A stretch of DNA of 64,000 bases, from assembly GCA_009837445.1 (NCBI GenBank), contig VXTM01000004.1:130642-194641 (forward strand), given 5' to 3'. The notes beneath the pieces are model-generated. The model saw only the letters and a list, made by a program, of their open reading frames with translations. It made no database searches and was not told the origin of the DNA. The position numbers and the translations under genes are program-made. This DNA comes from Acidimicrobiaceae bacterium. Its GTDB lineage: Bacteria > Actinomycetota > Acidimicrobiia > Acidimicrobiales > Aldehydirespiratoraceae. This document shows positions 1-7,554 of the stretch, in pieces; the first letter of the stretch is position 1, and each line of letters starts with the position of its first letter.

Positions 1-190
1 CGGCGCTCTCGTCATGGGCGAAGCGGCCCATGGTGCGCCGGAACGCCGCCGCAGAGTCCGTGATCGACCCAGCCGCGGCCACGCCGATGTGGTCGAGCAG
101 CAGGCGCCGCACGGCCTCGATCTCCGGCTCGCCCAGTGCATCGAAGGAGATGCCGGACACGGCCTCAGCCAGTTGTCTGGTTCTGTTCAT
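1..190 (-). CDS. MmgE/PrpD family protein, N-terminal part (runs off the window)
   Basis: Only the first 63 residues are in the window; the gene continues past base 1. The visible part has the helical N-terminus of the MmgE/PrpD (2-methylcitrate dehydratase / cis-aconitate decarboxylase) family, including LLLDHIGVAAAGS, which matches the conserved 'D-x-x-G-x-x-x-x-G' start of the family. Members dehydrate or decarboxylate small hydroxy- or polycarboxylates. The ATG at 190 is preceded by an AGGAG-type ribosome binding site, and the gene lies 31 bp downstream of the acyl-CoA dehydrogenase on the same strand, so it is probably the last gene seen of the 7.4-1 kb minus-strand operon. The substrate is unknown. 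Confidence 0.72.
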   Translation of the reverse strand, partial: MNRTRQLAEAVSGISFDALGEPEIEAVRRLLLDHIGVAAAGSITDSAAAFRRTMGRFAHDESA

Positions 191-221
191 CCGGGAAGCT
201 CCTAGGGGCTCGGCGTGGCCA

Positions 222-1385
222 TCATCCGCCGCCTCGGGCCCGTCTCATCAGGCCCTTGGCGATGATCGTGCGCTGGATCTCGTTGGTGCCCTCCCCGATG
301 GCCATCAACGGAGCGTCCCGGTAGAGGCGCTCGATCTCCAGCTCGGTCGAGTAGCCGTAGCTGCCGTGGATCCGCATCGACTCCATCGACGCCTTGATGG
401 CCGCCTCCGAGGCGAAGTACTTGGCCATGCCCGCCTCCACGTCGGCCCGCAGACCCTCGTCGATGCGGTTAGCGGCCCACCGGGTCAGCAGCCGGGCCGC
501 CTCGATCTCGGTGGCCATGTCGGCCAGCTTTAGCTGGATGGCCTGGAACTCGCCGATGGGCTGACCGAAGGCCTCCCGCTCCATGGAGTACGCCAGCGCG
601 GCGTCGAAGGCGGCCTGGGCCACGCCCACGCCCCGGGCCGCGATGTTGATGCGGCCGACCTCCAGGCCCGACATCACCTGCTTGAACCCCAGGCCCTCGG
701 AGCCGCCCAGAAGGTTCTCGGCGGGAACCCTCACGTCGTCCAGCACGACCTCGCACGACTCGGGGCCCTTGTAGCCGAGCTTCCCGAGGTCGCGCAGCAC
801 CTCCAGGCCGGGAGTGCCGGCCTCAACCATCAGCACGCTCATGCCCCGGTGGCGGGGTTGGGCGTCGGGGTCGGTCTTGACCAGCACCGGCAGCGGGTTG
901 GCGAACCGGGCGTTGGTGATCCAGGTCTTGGTCCCCCGGATCACGTACTCCTCGCCGTCGCGCCACGCCCGGGTGGAGATGCCTTGGAGGTCGCTGCCCG
1001 CACCGGGCTCGGTGAGAGCGATTGCGGTGCGGCGCTCGCCGGTGGCCAGCTCCGGGAGCCAGCGCTGCTTCTGCTCGGCGGTGCCGTGATTGGTGATCAT
1101 CCGGCAGCTCAGCGAGTGGCTGCCCAGGATGCCGGCGATCCCCATCCAGCCCATGGAGATCTCCTCGAACACCAGGCTCATGGACACGGTGTCGAGGTCG
1201 AGCCCGCCGTAGGTGGCACCGACAGTGATGCCGAACAGGCCCATCTCGGCCATCTTGGCCACGATCTCGGTGGGGTACTGGCCGGACTGCTCCATCTCGC
1301 GTGCCACCGGCTTGATCTCGGTGTTGACGAACTGCCGCAGCACGTCCCGGAACATCTGCTGCTCTTCGTTCAGCTCGAAGTCCAT
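222..1385 (-). CDS. acyl-CoA dehydrogenase
   Basis: A 387-residue protein of normal length for the acyl-CoA dehydrogenase family, which oxidises acyl-CoA thioesters to 2-enoyl-CoA and passes electrons to ETF. Seen: an N-terminal helical domain (1-115), the FAD-binding signature ALTEPGAGSD at about 125-132, the middle beta domain, and a C-terminal helical domain with IGEGTNEIQR near 363-372, where Glu365 is in the position of the catalytic base of short/branched-chain enzymes. It lies between a RidA gene and an MmgE/PrpD gene on the same strand. This suggests that a CoA ester made in this pathway is desaturated here. The chain specificity cannot be read from the sequence. Confidence 0.93.
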   Translation of the reverse strand: MDFELNEEQQMFRDVLRQFVNTEIKPVAREMEQSGQYPTEIVAKMAEMGLFGITVGATYGGLDLDTVSMSLVFEEISMGWMGIAGILGSHSLSCRMITNHGTAEQKQRWLPELATGERRTAIALTEPGAGSDLQGISTRAWRDGEEYVIRGTKTWITNARFANPLPVLVKTDPDAQPRHRGMSVLMVEAGTPGLEVLRDLGKLGYKGPESCEVVLDDVRVPAENLLGGSEGLGFKQVMSGLEVGRINIAARGVGVAQAAFDAALAYSMEREAFGQPIGEFQAIQLKLADMATEIEAARLLTRWAANRIDEGLRADVEAGMAKYFASEAAIKASMESMRIHGSYGYSTELEIERLYRDAPLMAIGEGTNEIQRTIIAKGLMRRARGGG

Positions 1386-1436
1386 CTCAGGAACCTTCCC
1401 CCGGATTGCGGTGCTGTCGACTCATGGCCGCGGCGG

Positions 1437-1835
1437 TCAGGTCGCCGCGATGACGTCGATCTCGATGAGCATGCCCTCGATGGCGAAGTTGCGCACCTCG
1501 ATCATGGTGGACACCGGCAGCCGCTCGTCGGTGAAGAACTCGCTGCGCACCTCTCGCACCGGCCACTTGTGGTTGTCGATGTCGAGCAGGTACACGGTCA
1601 TGTCGCAGATGTCGTCGAGCGTCGCGCCGGCCGCCTCCAGTTCCTTCTCGATGATCTGGAAGCACACCCGGGTCTGCTCGCGGATGTCGTCGGACACGAT
1701 CTTGAGGTCGGGCCCGACCGCGGCCATGCCGGCCACGAAGATCAGGCTCTGCGGGTTGGTGACCTTCACCACATGGCTGTAGCTGCGGTTGCTGGAGTCC
1801 CACAGACCCTCGGGGTTGATGACTTCCTTCGGCAC
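1437..1835 (-). CDS. RidA (YjgF/YER057c/UK114) family protein
   Basis: A 132-residue protein; the GTG at 1835 is chosen because GGGAGGA lies 4 nt upstream and the family fold begins just after it. RidA proteins are small trimeric enzymes that hydrolyse reactive enamines/imines to ketones plus ammonia; RutC of the pyrimidine-degrading Rut pathway is a member. Seen: the VAGMAAVGPDLKI strand-turn, the STMIEVRNF strand and the terminal EIDVIAAT typical of the family. The usual conserved active-site arginine is ambiguous by eye because the local spacing differs by one residue. It is 26 bp downstream of a deiminase-fold hydrolase and upstream of the acyl-CoA dehydrogenase, which fits imine chemistry in a nitrogen-releasing pathway. 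Confidence 0.88.
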   Translation of the reverse strand: MPKEVINPEGLWDSSNRSYSHVVKVTNPQSLIFVAGMAAVGPDLKIVSDDIREQTRVCFQIIEKELEAAGATLDDICDMTVYLLDIDNHKWPVREVRSEFFTDERLPVSTMIEVRNFAIEGMLIEIDVIAAT

Positions 1836-1861
1836 GATTCCTCCCGGATAACGCGATTCGC

Positions 1862-3022
1862 TCAGTCGGTCGAGTAGGGGCCCTTCTCCCGCCAGACCTG
1901 GCCGGTGGAGCAGTGCAGGCCGCCGCCCTCCTTCATGAACTCCGAGTACGGGACCTCGACGACCTCGACGCCCGCGGCTCGCACCTTGGCGATGCTCTCG
2001 GTGGCCTCGGCGTGCATCACCACCAGCCCGGGCTCCAGCGGCAGGATGTTGGCCGGCGCGAACTGGGCCTGCTCGGAGTGATCGACCTCGACGATGGTGT
2101 AGCCCCGCTTGCGCAGCCACTCCAGCGTCGTGAAGTCGAGTCCCGGCGAGTAGGTGATCACCTTGCGCAGGTCCAGCGGAGCGATGTACAGGTCGGGGTG
2201 GTGGCCCACGCCGCTGGGCGCGTCGTAGTACTTCGAGCCGGGGAACTCGATGTGCAGGAAGGTCATGTCATCGACGTCGAGGCCGGCCGAGCGGGCGATC
2301 ACCGGCTTCATCTGCTCGAGGCCCTCGTCGTTGAAGGCCATGCCGTTGCCGGAGACGAACACGTCCTCGGCCAGGAAGTGGCACGGCCCGATCTCGAAGA
2401 TGCCGGTGCCGGCGACCGCGCACAGCACGGGAACGCCCAGCCGGGTCCACGCCCACAGCGCCAGGTACTCGGCCCGGCCGTAGGCCAGAGGCTGGACCCC
2501 GCGCTTGGGGAGCACCGAGCCGCCCCGCAGCACGAACAGCTCAGCCGCGGCCCAGGTGCTCTTGGCCGGGCCGAACGCGCTTACCGGGGGCTGCGGGAAC
2601 GCCACCCGGTGCACGATCACTCCGTTGGCCTCCAGCGCGGCCTCATAGGCCAGGCTCTGGTCGATCATCTTCGGGATGTCGATGCTCGAGTAGGCGTCGG
2701 CCATCTGCGGGAAGTAGGCCGGGTCGAGGTCCTGGTAGGCGAACTTCTCGGACTCGGTGATCTCGGTGAGCACCACCTCGCGCAGCTTGCCGATGCCGTT
2801 CTTGCCGCACTCGCGGCCCCACACCTTCGGGTAGATCTCCAGGTGGTCGATGTTGTGCCACACGTCGGTGGTGGGTCGCTGGCCCTTGATGTACCCCGGC
2901 ATCTGCTCCAGGGTGAACTCGCCGTCCCGCAGCCGGCGCTGGGTCTCGGCGATCCGCTCCGCATAGACGGGCGCCATGGGTGGCATGGTCGGAACGTCCG
3001 ACCCGACTACGTCGATTGTCAT
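1862..3022 (-). CDS. arginine deiminase/amidinotransferase-fold hydrolase (first of two paralogues)
   Basis: A 386-residue protein of the guanidino-group modifying superfamily (arginine deiminase, DDAH, amidinotransferase; five-bladed propeller). Seen: the GCHFLAEDVFV segment with Glu219-Asp220, the His pair at 274-275 in GVGHHPDLY, and the near-terminal nucleophile Cys371 in GGGLHCST, the expected Cys-His-acid set. The family cleaves or transfers C-N bonds of guanidines and related amidines through a covalent thiouronium. It is clearly paralogous to the gene at 4926-6080, with long identical stretches around MPGY, GRECG-NGIG-LREV and the active site. The real substrate is unknown; the LLM, SDR and RidA neighbours argue for a catabolic amidine or N-heterocycle intermediate rather than free arginine. 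Confidence 0.82.
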   Translation of the reverse strand: MTIDVVGSDVPTMPPMAPVYAERIAETQRRLRDGEFTLEQMPGYIKGQRPTTDVWHNIDHLEIYPKVWGRECGKNGIGKLREVVLTEITESEKFAYQDLDPAYFPQMADAYSSIDIPKMIDQSLAYEAALEANGVIVHRVAFPQPPVSAFGPAKSTWAAAELFVLRGGSVLPKRGVQPLAYGRAEYLALWAWTRLGVPVLCAVAGTGIFEIGPCHFLAEDVFVSGNGMAFNDEGLEQMKPVIARSAGLDVDDMTFLHIEFPGSKYYDAPSGVGHHPDLYIAPLDLRKVITYSPGLDFTTLEWLRKRGYTIVEVDHSEQAQFAPANILPLEPGLVVMHAEATESIAKVRAAGVEVVEVPYSEFMKEGGGLHCSTGQVWREKGPYSTD

Positions 3023-3050
3023 AGCAACTCCCCTTCTTCGATCTTTCTGG

Positions 3051-3800
3051 TTAGAAGATCCCGCCGGTGACGGCGAGCGACTCAGCGGTTATGCACGACG
3101 ACAGGTCCGACGCCAGGAACACCACCGCGTCGGCGACGTCGCCCGGCTGCACGAGGCGGCCCAGGGCGGTGCGGCTCAAGATCCGCTGCTCGACGTCCTC
3201 GAGGGTGATCCCGTACCGGCGGGCGTCGCGGGCCATGGTGTCGGTGTTCATCTGGGAGGTGACCGCGCCAGGGCACACCGCGTTCACCCTGATGTTGGAC
3301 GAGCCGACCTCCCGGGCCAGCGACTGGGTGAGCCCGATCACGCCGAACTTCGAGGCGCAGTAGCTGGCGAACTCCGGCTCCCCCTTGAGGCCGCCGATCG
3401 AGGAGATGTTGACGATGCTGCCCCCACCGGTGGCGGCCATCGGCCCGACGAAGGCCCGGCAGCACAGGTAGACGCCGGTGAGGTTGACGTCGAGCGTCTC
3501 CTGCCACTGGTCGGGATCGAGATCGGCGACCGAGCCGAAGCGGGCCACCGCGGCCGTGTTGGCCAGCACGTTCACCGGCCCCGCCGCGGCCGCGTCCTCC
3601 GCGGCAGCCGTCACCGCATCCCGGTCGGTGACGTCCACTTCCCGTACGTCGATGCCATCGGCCTCGACACGGGACAGGGCGGCAGCGGAGGCGTCCCAGA
3701 CCTCGACACTGGCACCGTGGTCGTGCAGTCTCTGCGCCACGACGCGGCCGATGTCGCCCGCGCCGGTGACCACGGCGCTTCGGCCCTCGAGGAGGCTCAT
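3051..3800 (-). CDS. short-chain dehydrogenase/reductase (SDR)
   Basis: A 249-residue classical SDR, probably NAD(P)-dependent alcohol/ketone oxidoreductase. The ATG at 3800 is chosen because the Rossmann strand starts at once (LLEGRSAVVTGAGDIG) and because it overlaps the stop of the LLM gene by 4 bp (ATGA), a sign of translational coupling. Seen: a shortened TGAGDIG glycine motif, NTAAV in place of the usual NNAG, the catalytic Ser in VNISSIGG and the YCASK tetrad. The NNAG motif has lost its first Asn-Ala pattern, an odd but tolerated change. It most likely works directly on the product of the upstream LLM monooxygenase. Confidence 0.9.
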   Translation of the reverse strand: MSLLEGRSAVVTGAGDIGRVVAQRLHDHGASVEVWDASAAALSRVEADGIDVREVDVTDRDAVTAAAEDAAAAGPVNVLANTAAVARFGSVADLDPDQWQETLDVNLTGVYLCCRAFVGPMAATGGGSIVNISSIGGLKGEPEFASYCASKFGVIGLTQSLAREVGSSNIRVNAVCPGAVTSQMNTDTMARDARRYGITLEDVEQRILSRTALGRLVQPGDVADAVVFLASDLSSCITAESLAVTGGIF

Positions 3801-4885
3801 CCCGCGGCCGCGACCTGAGACCCCACGACCTGGGGCACGACCTCGCCCATGAACAGCTCGTGGGACCGGCGGACCTGCTCCCATGTGAGCTCGCCGAAGG
3901 AGAACTCACCGAGGAACACGTTCACGCCGAGACGCTCCTGCAGGTGCCTGATCTTGGCCGCCACGGTGTCGGGGCTGCCGTGGAAGAACTTGAGGCCCTC
4001 GGCGGAGCCCTCCATGTCGGCCCGGATGGCGGCCAGCCGGCCCAGCGAAGCGGTGGTGGCCTGCACGACCGCGGAGTCGCCGGCCCGTCGCGAGCGCCGC
4101 CGCTCGTCCTCGAACAGCGCCAGCTGGCGCAGGAAGTGGTCGTACATGAGCTCCTCGGCCTCGGAGTCGGTCTCAGCCACCAGGGTCGACGCCAGGTAGG
4201 TGATGGGACGCCGGTCGTGGGGGATGCCGGCCTCGTCGCAGCCTCGGTGGTACTCGCGGAACACCACCTCGTAGAGGTCCATGCCAACTACCCCGAATCC
4301 GCCGATGCCGTAGCCCAGCTGCCCGTACTCGTAGCCCTTCTGCGGGGTGTTGGTGGGCACCCAGATCGGCGGGTGGGGCTGCTGCAGCGGCCGCCAGGGC
4401 AGATCGACATCGATGTACTGCCAGAAGTCGCCCATGAACGAGAACGGACCGTCGGCGTTGAGCCCCTTGAGCACGATCTCGAGGCCCTCGTTGAACCGGG
4501 CTACGTCGCTGTGGGTGTTGATGCCGTAGGCGATGTGCTCGTGGGGGGTGATGCCGCGGCCCAGCCCGATCTCGAGGCGCCCGCCCGACATGTGGTCGAG
4601 GATGATCATCTCCTCGATCACCCGCAGCGGCTGGCTGATGGGCAGCAGGATCACCATGGGGCCGAAGCGCATACGCTCGGAGTTCTGGGCGACCACCGTC
4701 AGCGAGACCGGCTGCGACGGCGCCATCGAGAACCGTCCGGTGAAATGGTGCTCGGTGGTGAAGAAGTAGTCGTAGCCGAGCTCGTCGCAGAGCCGGACCT
4801 CGGCCGCGAACTCGTCGAGGCGCTGCTTGGGGCTGGCCGTCTCCTTCTCCGCTACGTGGCTGAACACGGCGAACTTCATGGTCAT
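3797..4885 (-). CDS. LLM class flavin-dependent oxidoreductase
   Basis: A 362-residue bacterial-luciferase-like protein (TIM barrel using reduced FMN or F420). Seen: the N-terminal MKFAVFSHVAE strand, DYFFTTEHHF (the E-H-H motif of alkanal monooxygenase-like members), a long central region GRLEIGLGRG and the C-terminal FFHGSPDTVAAKI segment. Members include RutA, which opens the uracil ring, and nitrilotriacetate or sulfonate monooxygenases. It follows the second deiminase-fold hydrolase by 40 bp and overlaps the SDR by 4 bp, so the three are probably one transcript. The pairing with a RidA protein echoes the RutA/RutC arrangement, but the substrate here is unknown. Confidence 0.9.
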   Translation of the reverse strand: MTMKFAVFSHVAEKETASPKQRLDEFAAEVRLCDELGYDYFFTTEHHFTGRFSMAPSQPVSLTVVAQNSERMRFGPMVILLPISQPLRVIEEMIILDHMSGGRLEIGLGRGITPHEHIAYGINTHSDVARFNEGLEIVLKGLNADGPFSFMGDFWQYIDVDLPWRPLQQPHPPIWVPTNTPQKGYEYGQLGYGIGGFGVVGMDLYEVVFREYHRGCDEAGIPHDRRPITYLASTLVAETDSEAEELMYDHFLRQLALFEDERRRSRRAGDSAVVQATTASLGRLAAIRADMEGSAEGLKFFHGSPDTVAAKIRHLQERLGVNVFLGEFSFGELTWEQVRRSHELFMGEVVPQVVGSQVAAAG

Positions 4886-4925
4886 GGCCTCACCAGCGTC
4901 GTGCCTAACGGTGTCCCAGCCCGGG

Positions 4926-6080
4926 TCATGACGGCCGGTCCCCGGAGTACGGGCCCTTGTCCCGCAACAGCCGCAGCGTCGAGCAGTGCAGGCCGCCGCC
5001 GATGCGCAGGAACTCCGAGTACGGCGTCTCGATGACCTCCACGCCGGCCTTGCGCACCGCCGCGACGGCGTTGGGCGCCTCGGAGTGCATCACCACCAGG
5101 CCGGGCTCGATCAGCATCACGTTGGCCGGCGCGAACAGCCGCTGCTCCTCGATGTCGACCGTCACCATCTTGTAGCCCCGCTTGCGCAGCCACTCGTAGG
5201 TACGGAAGTCGAGGCTGGGCGGGTAGCAGATCACCTTGTCGACATCGAGGGCGCACACCGACATGTCGGGATGGTGGGACTGGCCGGTGCGGGGGTTGAA
5301 GTAGATGTTGCCGGGGAAGTTGATGGCCAGCGTGGTCATGTCGGAGGCGTCCATGCCCGATGATCGGGCCACCGCCTCGACGAGCTGTTCGAGGCCCGAC
5401 GAGTTGTAGGCCAGGCCCCGACCGGCCACGAACACATCCTCGGCCAGCCAGTGGCACGGTCCGGCCTCGCAGACACCGGTTCCGGTGATGGTGGCCACCA
5501 CCGGAATCCCCAAGCAAGCGAAGGCCCACAGCGCCAAGTACTCGGCCCGGCCGGTGCCGAACGGGCTGATCGCCACCTTCTCGACGATCGAGCCTCCCCG
5601 CACGACCAGCAGCTCGTTGGCGGCCCAGGTGCCCCGCATCGGGCCGAACGCGCCCACTGCGGGCTGGGGGAAGTCGATCCGGTGCACGACGACGCCGGCC
5701 TGCTCCATCTTGTCCTGGTACTCGAGACTCTGATCACGCATCCGGCCGATGTCCAGGTCGTCGTGGCTGAGCCCCATGGTCGGGAAGTACTCGGGGTCGT
5801 CGTCGTAGAGGGGGAAGCGCTCCGACTCGGTGATGTTGATCAGCGCCACCTCTCGCAGCCGCCCGATGCCGTTGGCCCCGCACTCGCGGCCGTAGATCTT
5901 CGGGTAGATGTCGAGGTAGTCCATGTGGTGCCAGGTGTCCACGCTCGGGGGCCGGCCGGGGACGTAGCCGGGCATGCCCTCCAGCGTGAACCCGCCCGAG
6001 GCGAGCTCGGCCTGGGTGTCGGCGATGCGGTCGGCCCAAACCTGCGGCAGGGGCGGGGTCTTGGGGACGGATGAGGCCAT
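4926..6080 (-). CDS. arginine deiminase/amidinotransferase-fold hydrolase (second paralogue)
   Basis: A 384-residue paralogue of the protein at 1862-3022 with the same layout: MPGYVPGRPP near the start, GPCHWLAEDVFV with Glu214-Asp215, His269-His270 in GQSHHPDM, and Cys366 in GGGLHCST. All putative catalytic residues are present in both copies, so neither looks degenerate; they may act on successive or alternative C-N bonds, or form a heteromer. The gene starts 48 nt downstream of a predicted sigma70-type promoter (6135-6164) and heads the block hydrolase, LLM, SDR, hydrolase, RidA, acyl-CoA dehydrogenase, MmgE/PrpD. The superfamily assignment is firm; the reaction is not. Confidence 0.82.
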   Translation of the reverse strand: MASSVPKTPPLPQVWADRIADTQAELASGGFTLEGMPGYVPGRPPSVDTWHHMDYLDIYPKIYGRECGANGIGRLREVALINITESERFPLYDDDPEYFPTMGLSHDDLDIGRMRDQSLEYQDKMEQAGVVVHRIDFPQPAVGAFGPMRGTWAANELLVVRGGSIVEKVAISPFGTGRAEYLALWAFACLGIPVVATITGTGVCEAGPCHWLAEDVFVAGRGLAYNSSGLEQLVEAVARSSGMDASDMTTLAINFPGNIYFNPRTGQSHHPDMSVCALDVDKVICYPPSLDFRTYEWLRKRGYKMVTVDIEEQRLFAPANVMLIEPGLVVMHSEAPNAVAAVRKAGVEVIETPYSEFLRIGGGLHCSTLRLLRDKGPYSGDRPS

Positions 6081-6134
6081 GAGCGCTCCCAGGTGTCGTT
6101 TCCGGCCCGCAGAGGGGCTCGATACCCGCTCCGG

Positions 6135-6164
6135 AGCCTAAACGTCGGACACTTTGGGGGTCAA
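6135..6164 (-). promoter_or_regulatory. predicted promoter of the deiminase-fold/LLM operon
   Basis: Read on the minus strand, TTGACC (6164-6159) and TAGGCT (6140-6135) are separated by 18 nt. The stretch TTTGACC-CCCAAA-GTC-GA-GTTTA-GCT is nearly the same as the one upstream of the CoA transferase at 7390, including the spacer, which argues for a shared regulator binding between the -35 and -10 boxes. The expected transcript start is about 6128, about 48 nt before the ATG at 6080. Confidence 0.55.
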
Positions 6165-6190
6165 ACGCTGGAGCGGGGCCGAAACCGCGT

Positions 6191-7390
6191 TCATCCGAAG
6201 GCGCCGCCGGCCCGGAGCTGGTCGATGCGGTCGTCGTCGTAGTCCAGCAGTTCCTTGAGGACGTACGGTGCGTCGGCCCCCAGCGCCGGCCCGGGCGAGA
6301 GCGAGTCGGCGGTCGGATGCTCCCCCACCCGCACCGGGGTGACCGGCTGGCGGATGGTGCCGTGATGCGGGTGCTCGGTCTCGGCCAGCACCCCCCGGGC
6401 CAGCGTGTGAGGATCGCTCAGCGCCGCGGGCACGTCCTGGATGGGTCCCGACGGCACGCCGGCCGCCTCCAGCATCTCCAGCCACTCCGAGGCCGGCCGG
6501 GTGCGAAACACCTCTCGGAGGATCTCCAGCAGCTCGTCCTTGTTGGCGTAGCGGGCCGCGAAGTCGACGAAGCGGTCATCGTCGGCCAGTTCGGGCCTGC
6601 CGAGGACCTCGGTAAGCCTCCGCCAGAACTTCTCCTTGGCGCAGCCGATCACCAGCCAGCCGTCGGCGGCCTCGAAGATCTGGAACGGGACGAGCGACGG
6701 GTGCCCCGACTCGGCCACCCGCTCGGGCTCGAACCCGCCGGTGAGGTGCCAGGTGCCGAGATAGCCGAGCAGGCTGGTGGCGGTGTCGTGGAGGCTCAGG
6801 TCGCAGTCCATGCCGGTGCCGTCGCGCCGGGCTGCGTGGATCCCGGTGAGCAGCGCGATCGCGGCCACGAAGCCTCCCGAGAAATCCACCATCGACAGGC
6901 CGGACTTCGTAGGCGGGCCGTCCGGGTCCCCGGTGAGAGCCATCCAGCCGCAGAGACCCTGCAGGATGTAGTCGTAGCCGCCCTGGCGGGCCCGGGGACC
7001 GGTCATTCCGAAGCCGCTGAGCGAGCAGCACACGATCCGGGGGTTGATGTCCTTGAGATCGTCGTAGCAGAGGCCGAGAGCGGCCGGAAGGTCGCCGCGC
7101 AGGTTCGAGAAGACCGCGTCGGAGCGGGCCACCAGGTCGTCAAACACGGCACGGCCGGCGGCGGTGCGGATGTCGAGTGCGACGCTGCGCTTGTTGCGGT
7201 TGTAGGTCTGGAAGAAGAGGCTCGAGTCGCCGTGCTGGAAGGGGGGCAGGTAGCGGGCCACATCGCCGCCGGCGCCGGGGTCCTCGATCTTGATCACCTC
7301 GGCACCCAGATCGGCCAGGTGCATGGTGGCGAAGGGTCCGGCCCCGTACTGCTCCACGGCCACGATGCGGATGTCCTCGAGAGGCTTCAC
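6191..7390 (-). CDS. CaiB/BaiF family (class III) CoA transferase
   Basis: A 399-residue family III CoA transferase, which moves CoA between carboxylates through an aspartyl-CoA intermediate. Seen: the typical N-terminus KPLEDIRIVAVEQYGAGPF, DLGAEVIKIEDP, NRNKRSVALDI and Asp169 in GLSMVDFSGG, the position of the catalytic aspartate. A longer reading frame opens at 7438, but its first 16 codons are the promoter element itself; the GTG at 7390 gives the canonical family start and lies 6 nt after the -10 box, so a leaderless GTG start is preferred. It would activate the acid that the acyl-CoA dehydrogenase and MmgE/PrpD protein then process. Confidence 0.9.
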   Translation of the reverse strand: MKPLEDIRIVAVEQYGAGPFATMHLADLGAEVIKIEDPGAGGDVARYLPPFQHGDSSLFFQTYNRNKRSVALDIRTAAGRAVFDDLVARSDAVFSNLRGDLPAALGLCYDDLKDINPRIVCCSLSGFGMTGPRARQGGYDYILQGLCGWMALTGDPDGPPTKSGLSMVDFSGGFVAAIALLTGIHAARRDGTGMDCDLSLHDTATSLLGYLGTWHLTGGFEPERVAESGHPSLVPFQIFEAADGWLVIGCAKEKFWRRLTEVLGRPELADDDRFVDFAARYANKDELLEILREVFRTRPASEWLEMLEAAGVPSGPIQDVPAALSDPHTLARGVLAETEHPHHGTIRQPVTPVRVGEHPTADSLSPGPALGADAPYVLKELLDYDDDRIDQLRAGGAFG

Positions 7391-7396
7391 GCCGCG

Positions 7397-7438
7397 AGCG
7401 TAAACCTCAGACATTTGGTGGTCAAAGTTGGTGGTCAA
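7397..7438 (-). promoter_or_regulatory. predicted leaderless promoter of the CoA transferase, with tandem TTTGACCACCAA
   Basis: On the minus strand TTGACC (7425-7420), a 17-nt spacer and TACGCT (7402-7397) precede the GTG at 7390 by 6 nt, so transcription should begin at or next to the start codon. TTTGACCACCAA occurs twice in tandem (7439-7428 and 7426-7415). The same element with the same spacer pattern lies at 6135-6164. A common activator or repressor site is inferred. Confidence 0.58.
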
Positions 7439-7554
7439 AGCGAGCGCCGCAACCAGTTCTCGGGTCGTCCGGTCAACAGCCGGTTTGTAGAGTCAGCCGG
7501 ATCGGCTGCCGCGCCGCTCTGGCCTCGACCAGCAAGCTGGAGGAACAACCGAAC

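Noticed and set aside
1913..3070. Long open frame (385 codons) opposite the first deiminase-fold gene
   Set aside because: His/Arg/Gly/Leu-rich composition typical of antisense frames in GC-rich DNA; the opposite strand holds a clear enzyme. The same applies to long antisense frames such as 849-1877, 6317-7633, 13621-15144, 47806-49476 and 54038-55048.
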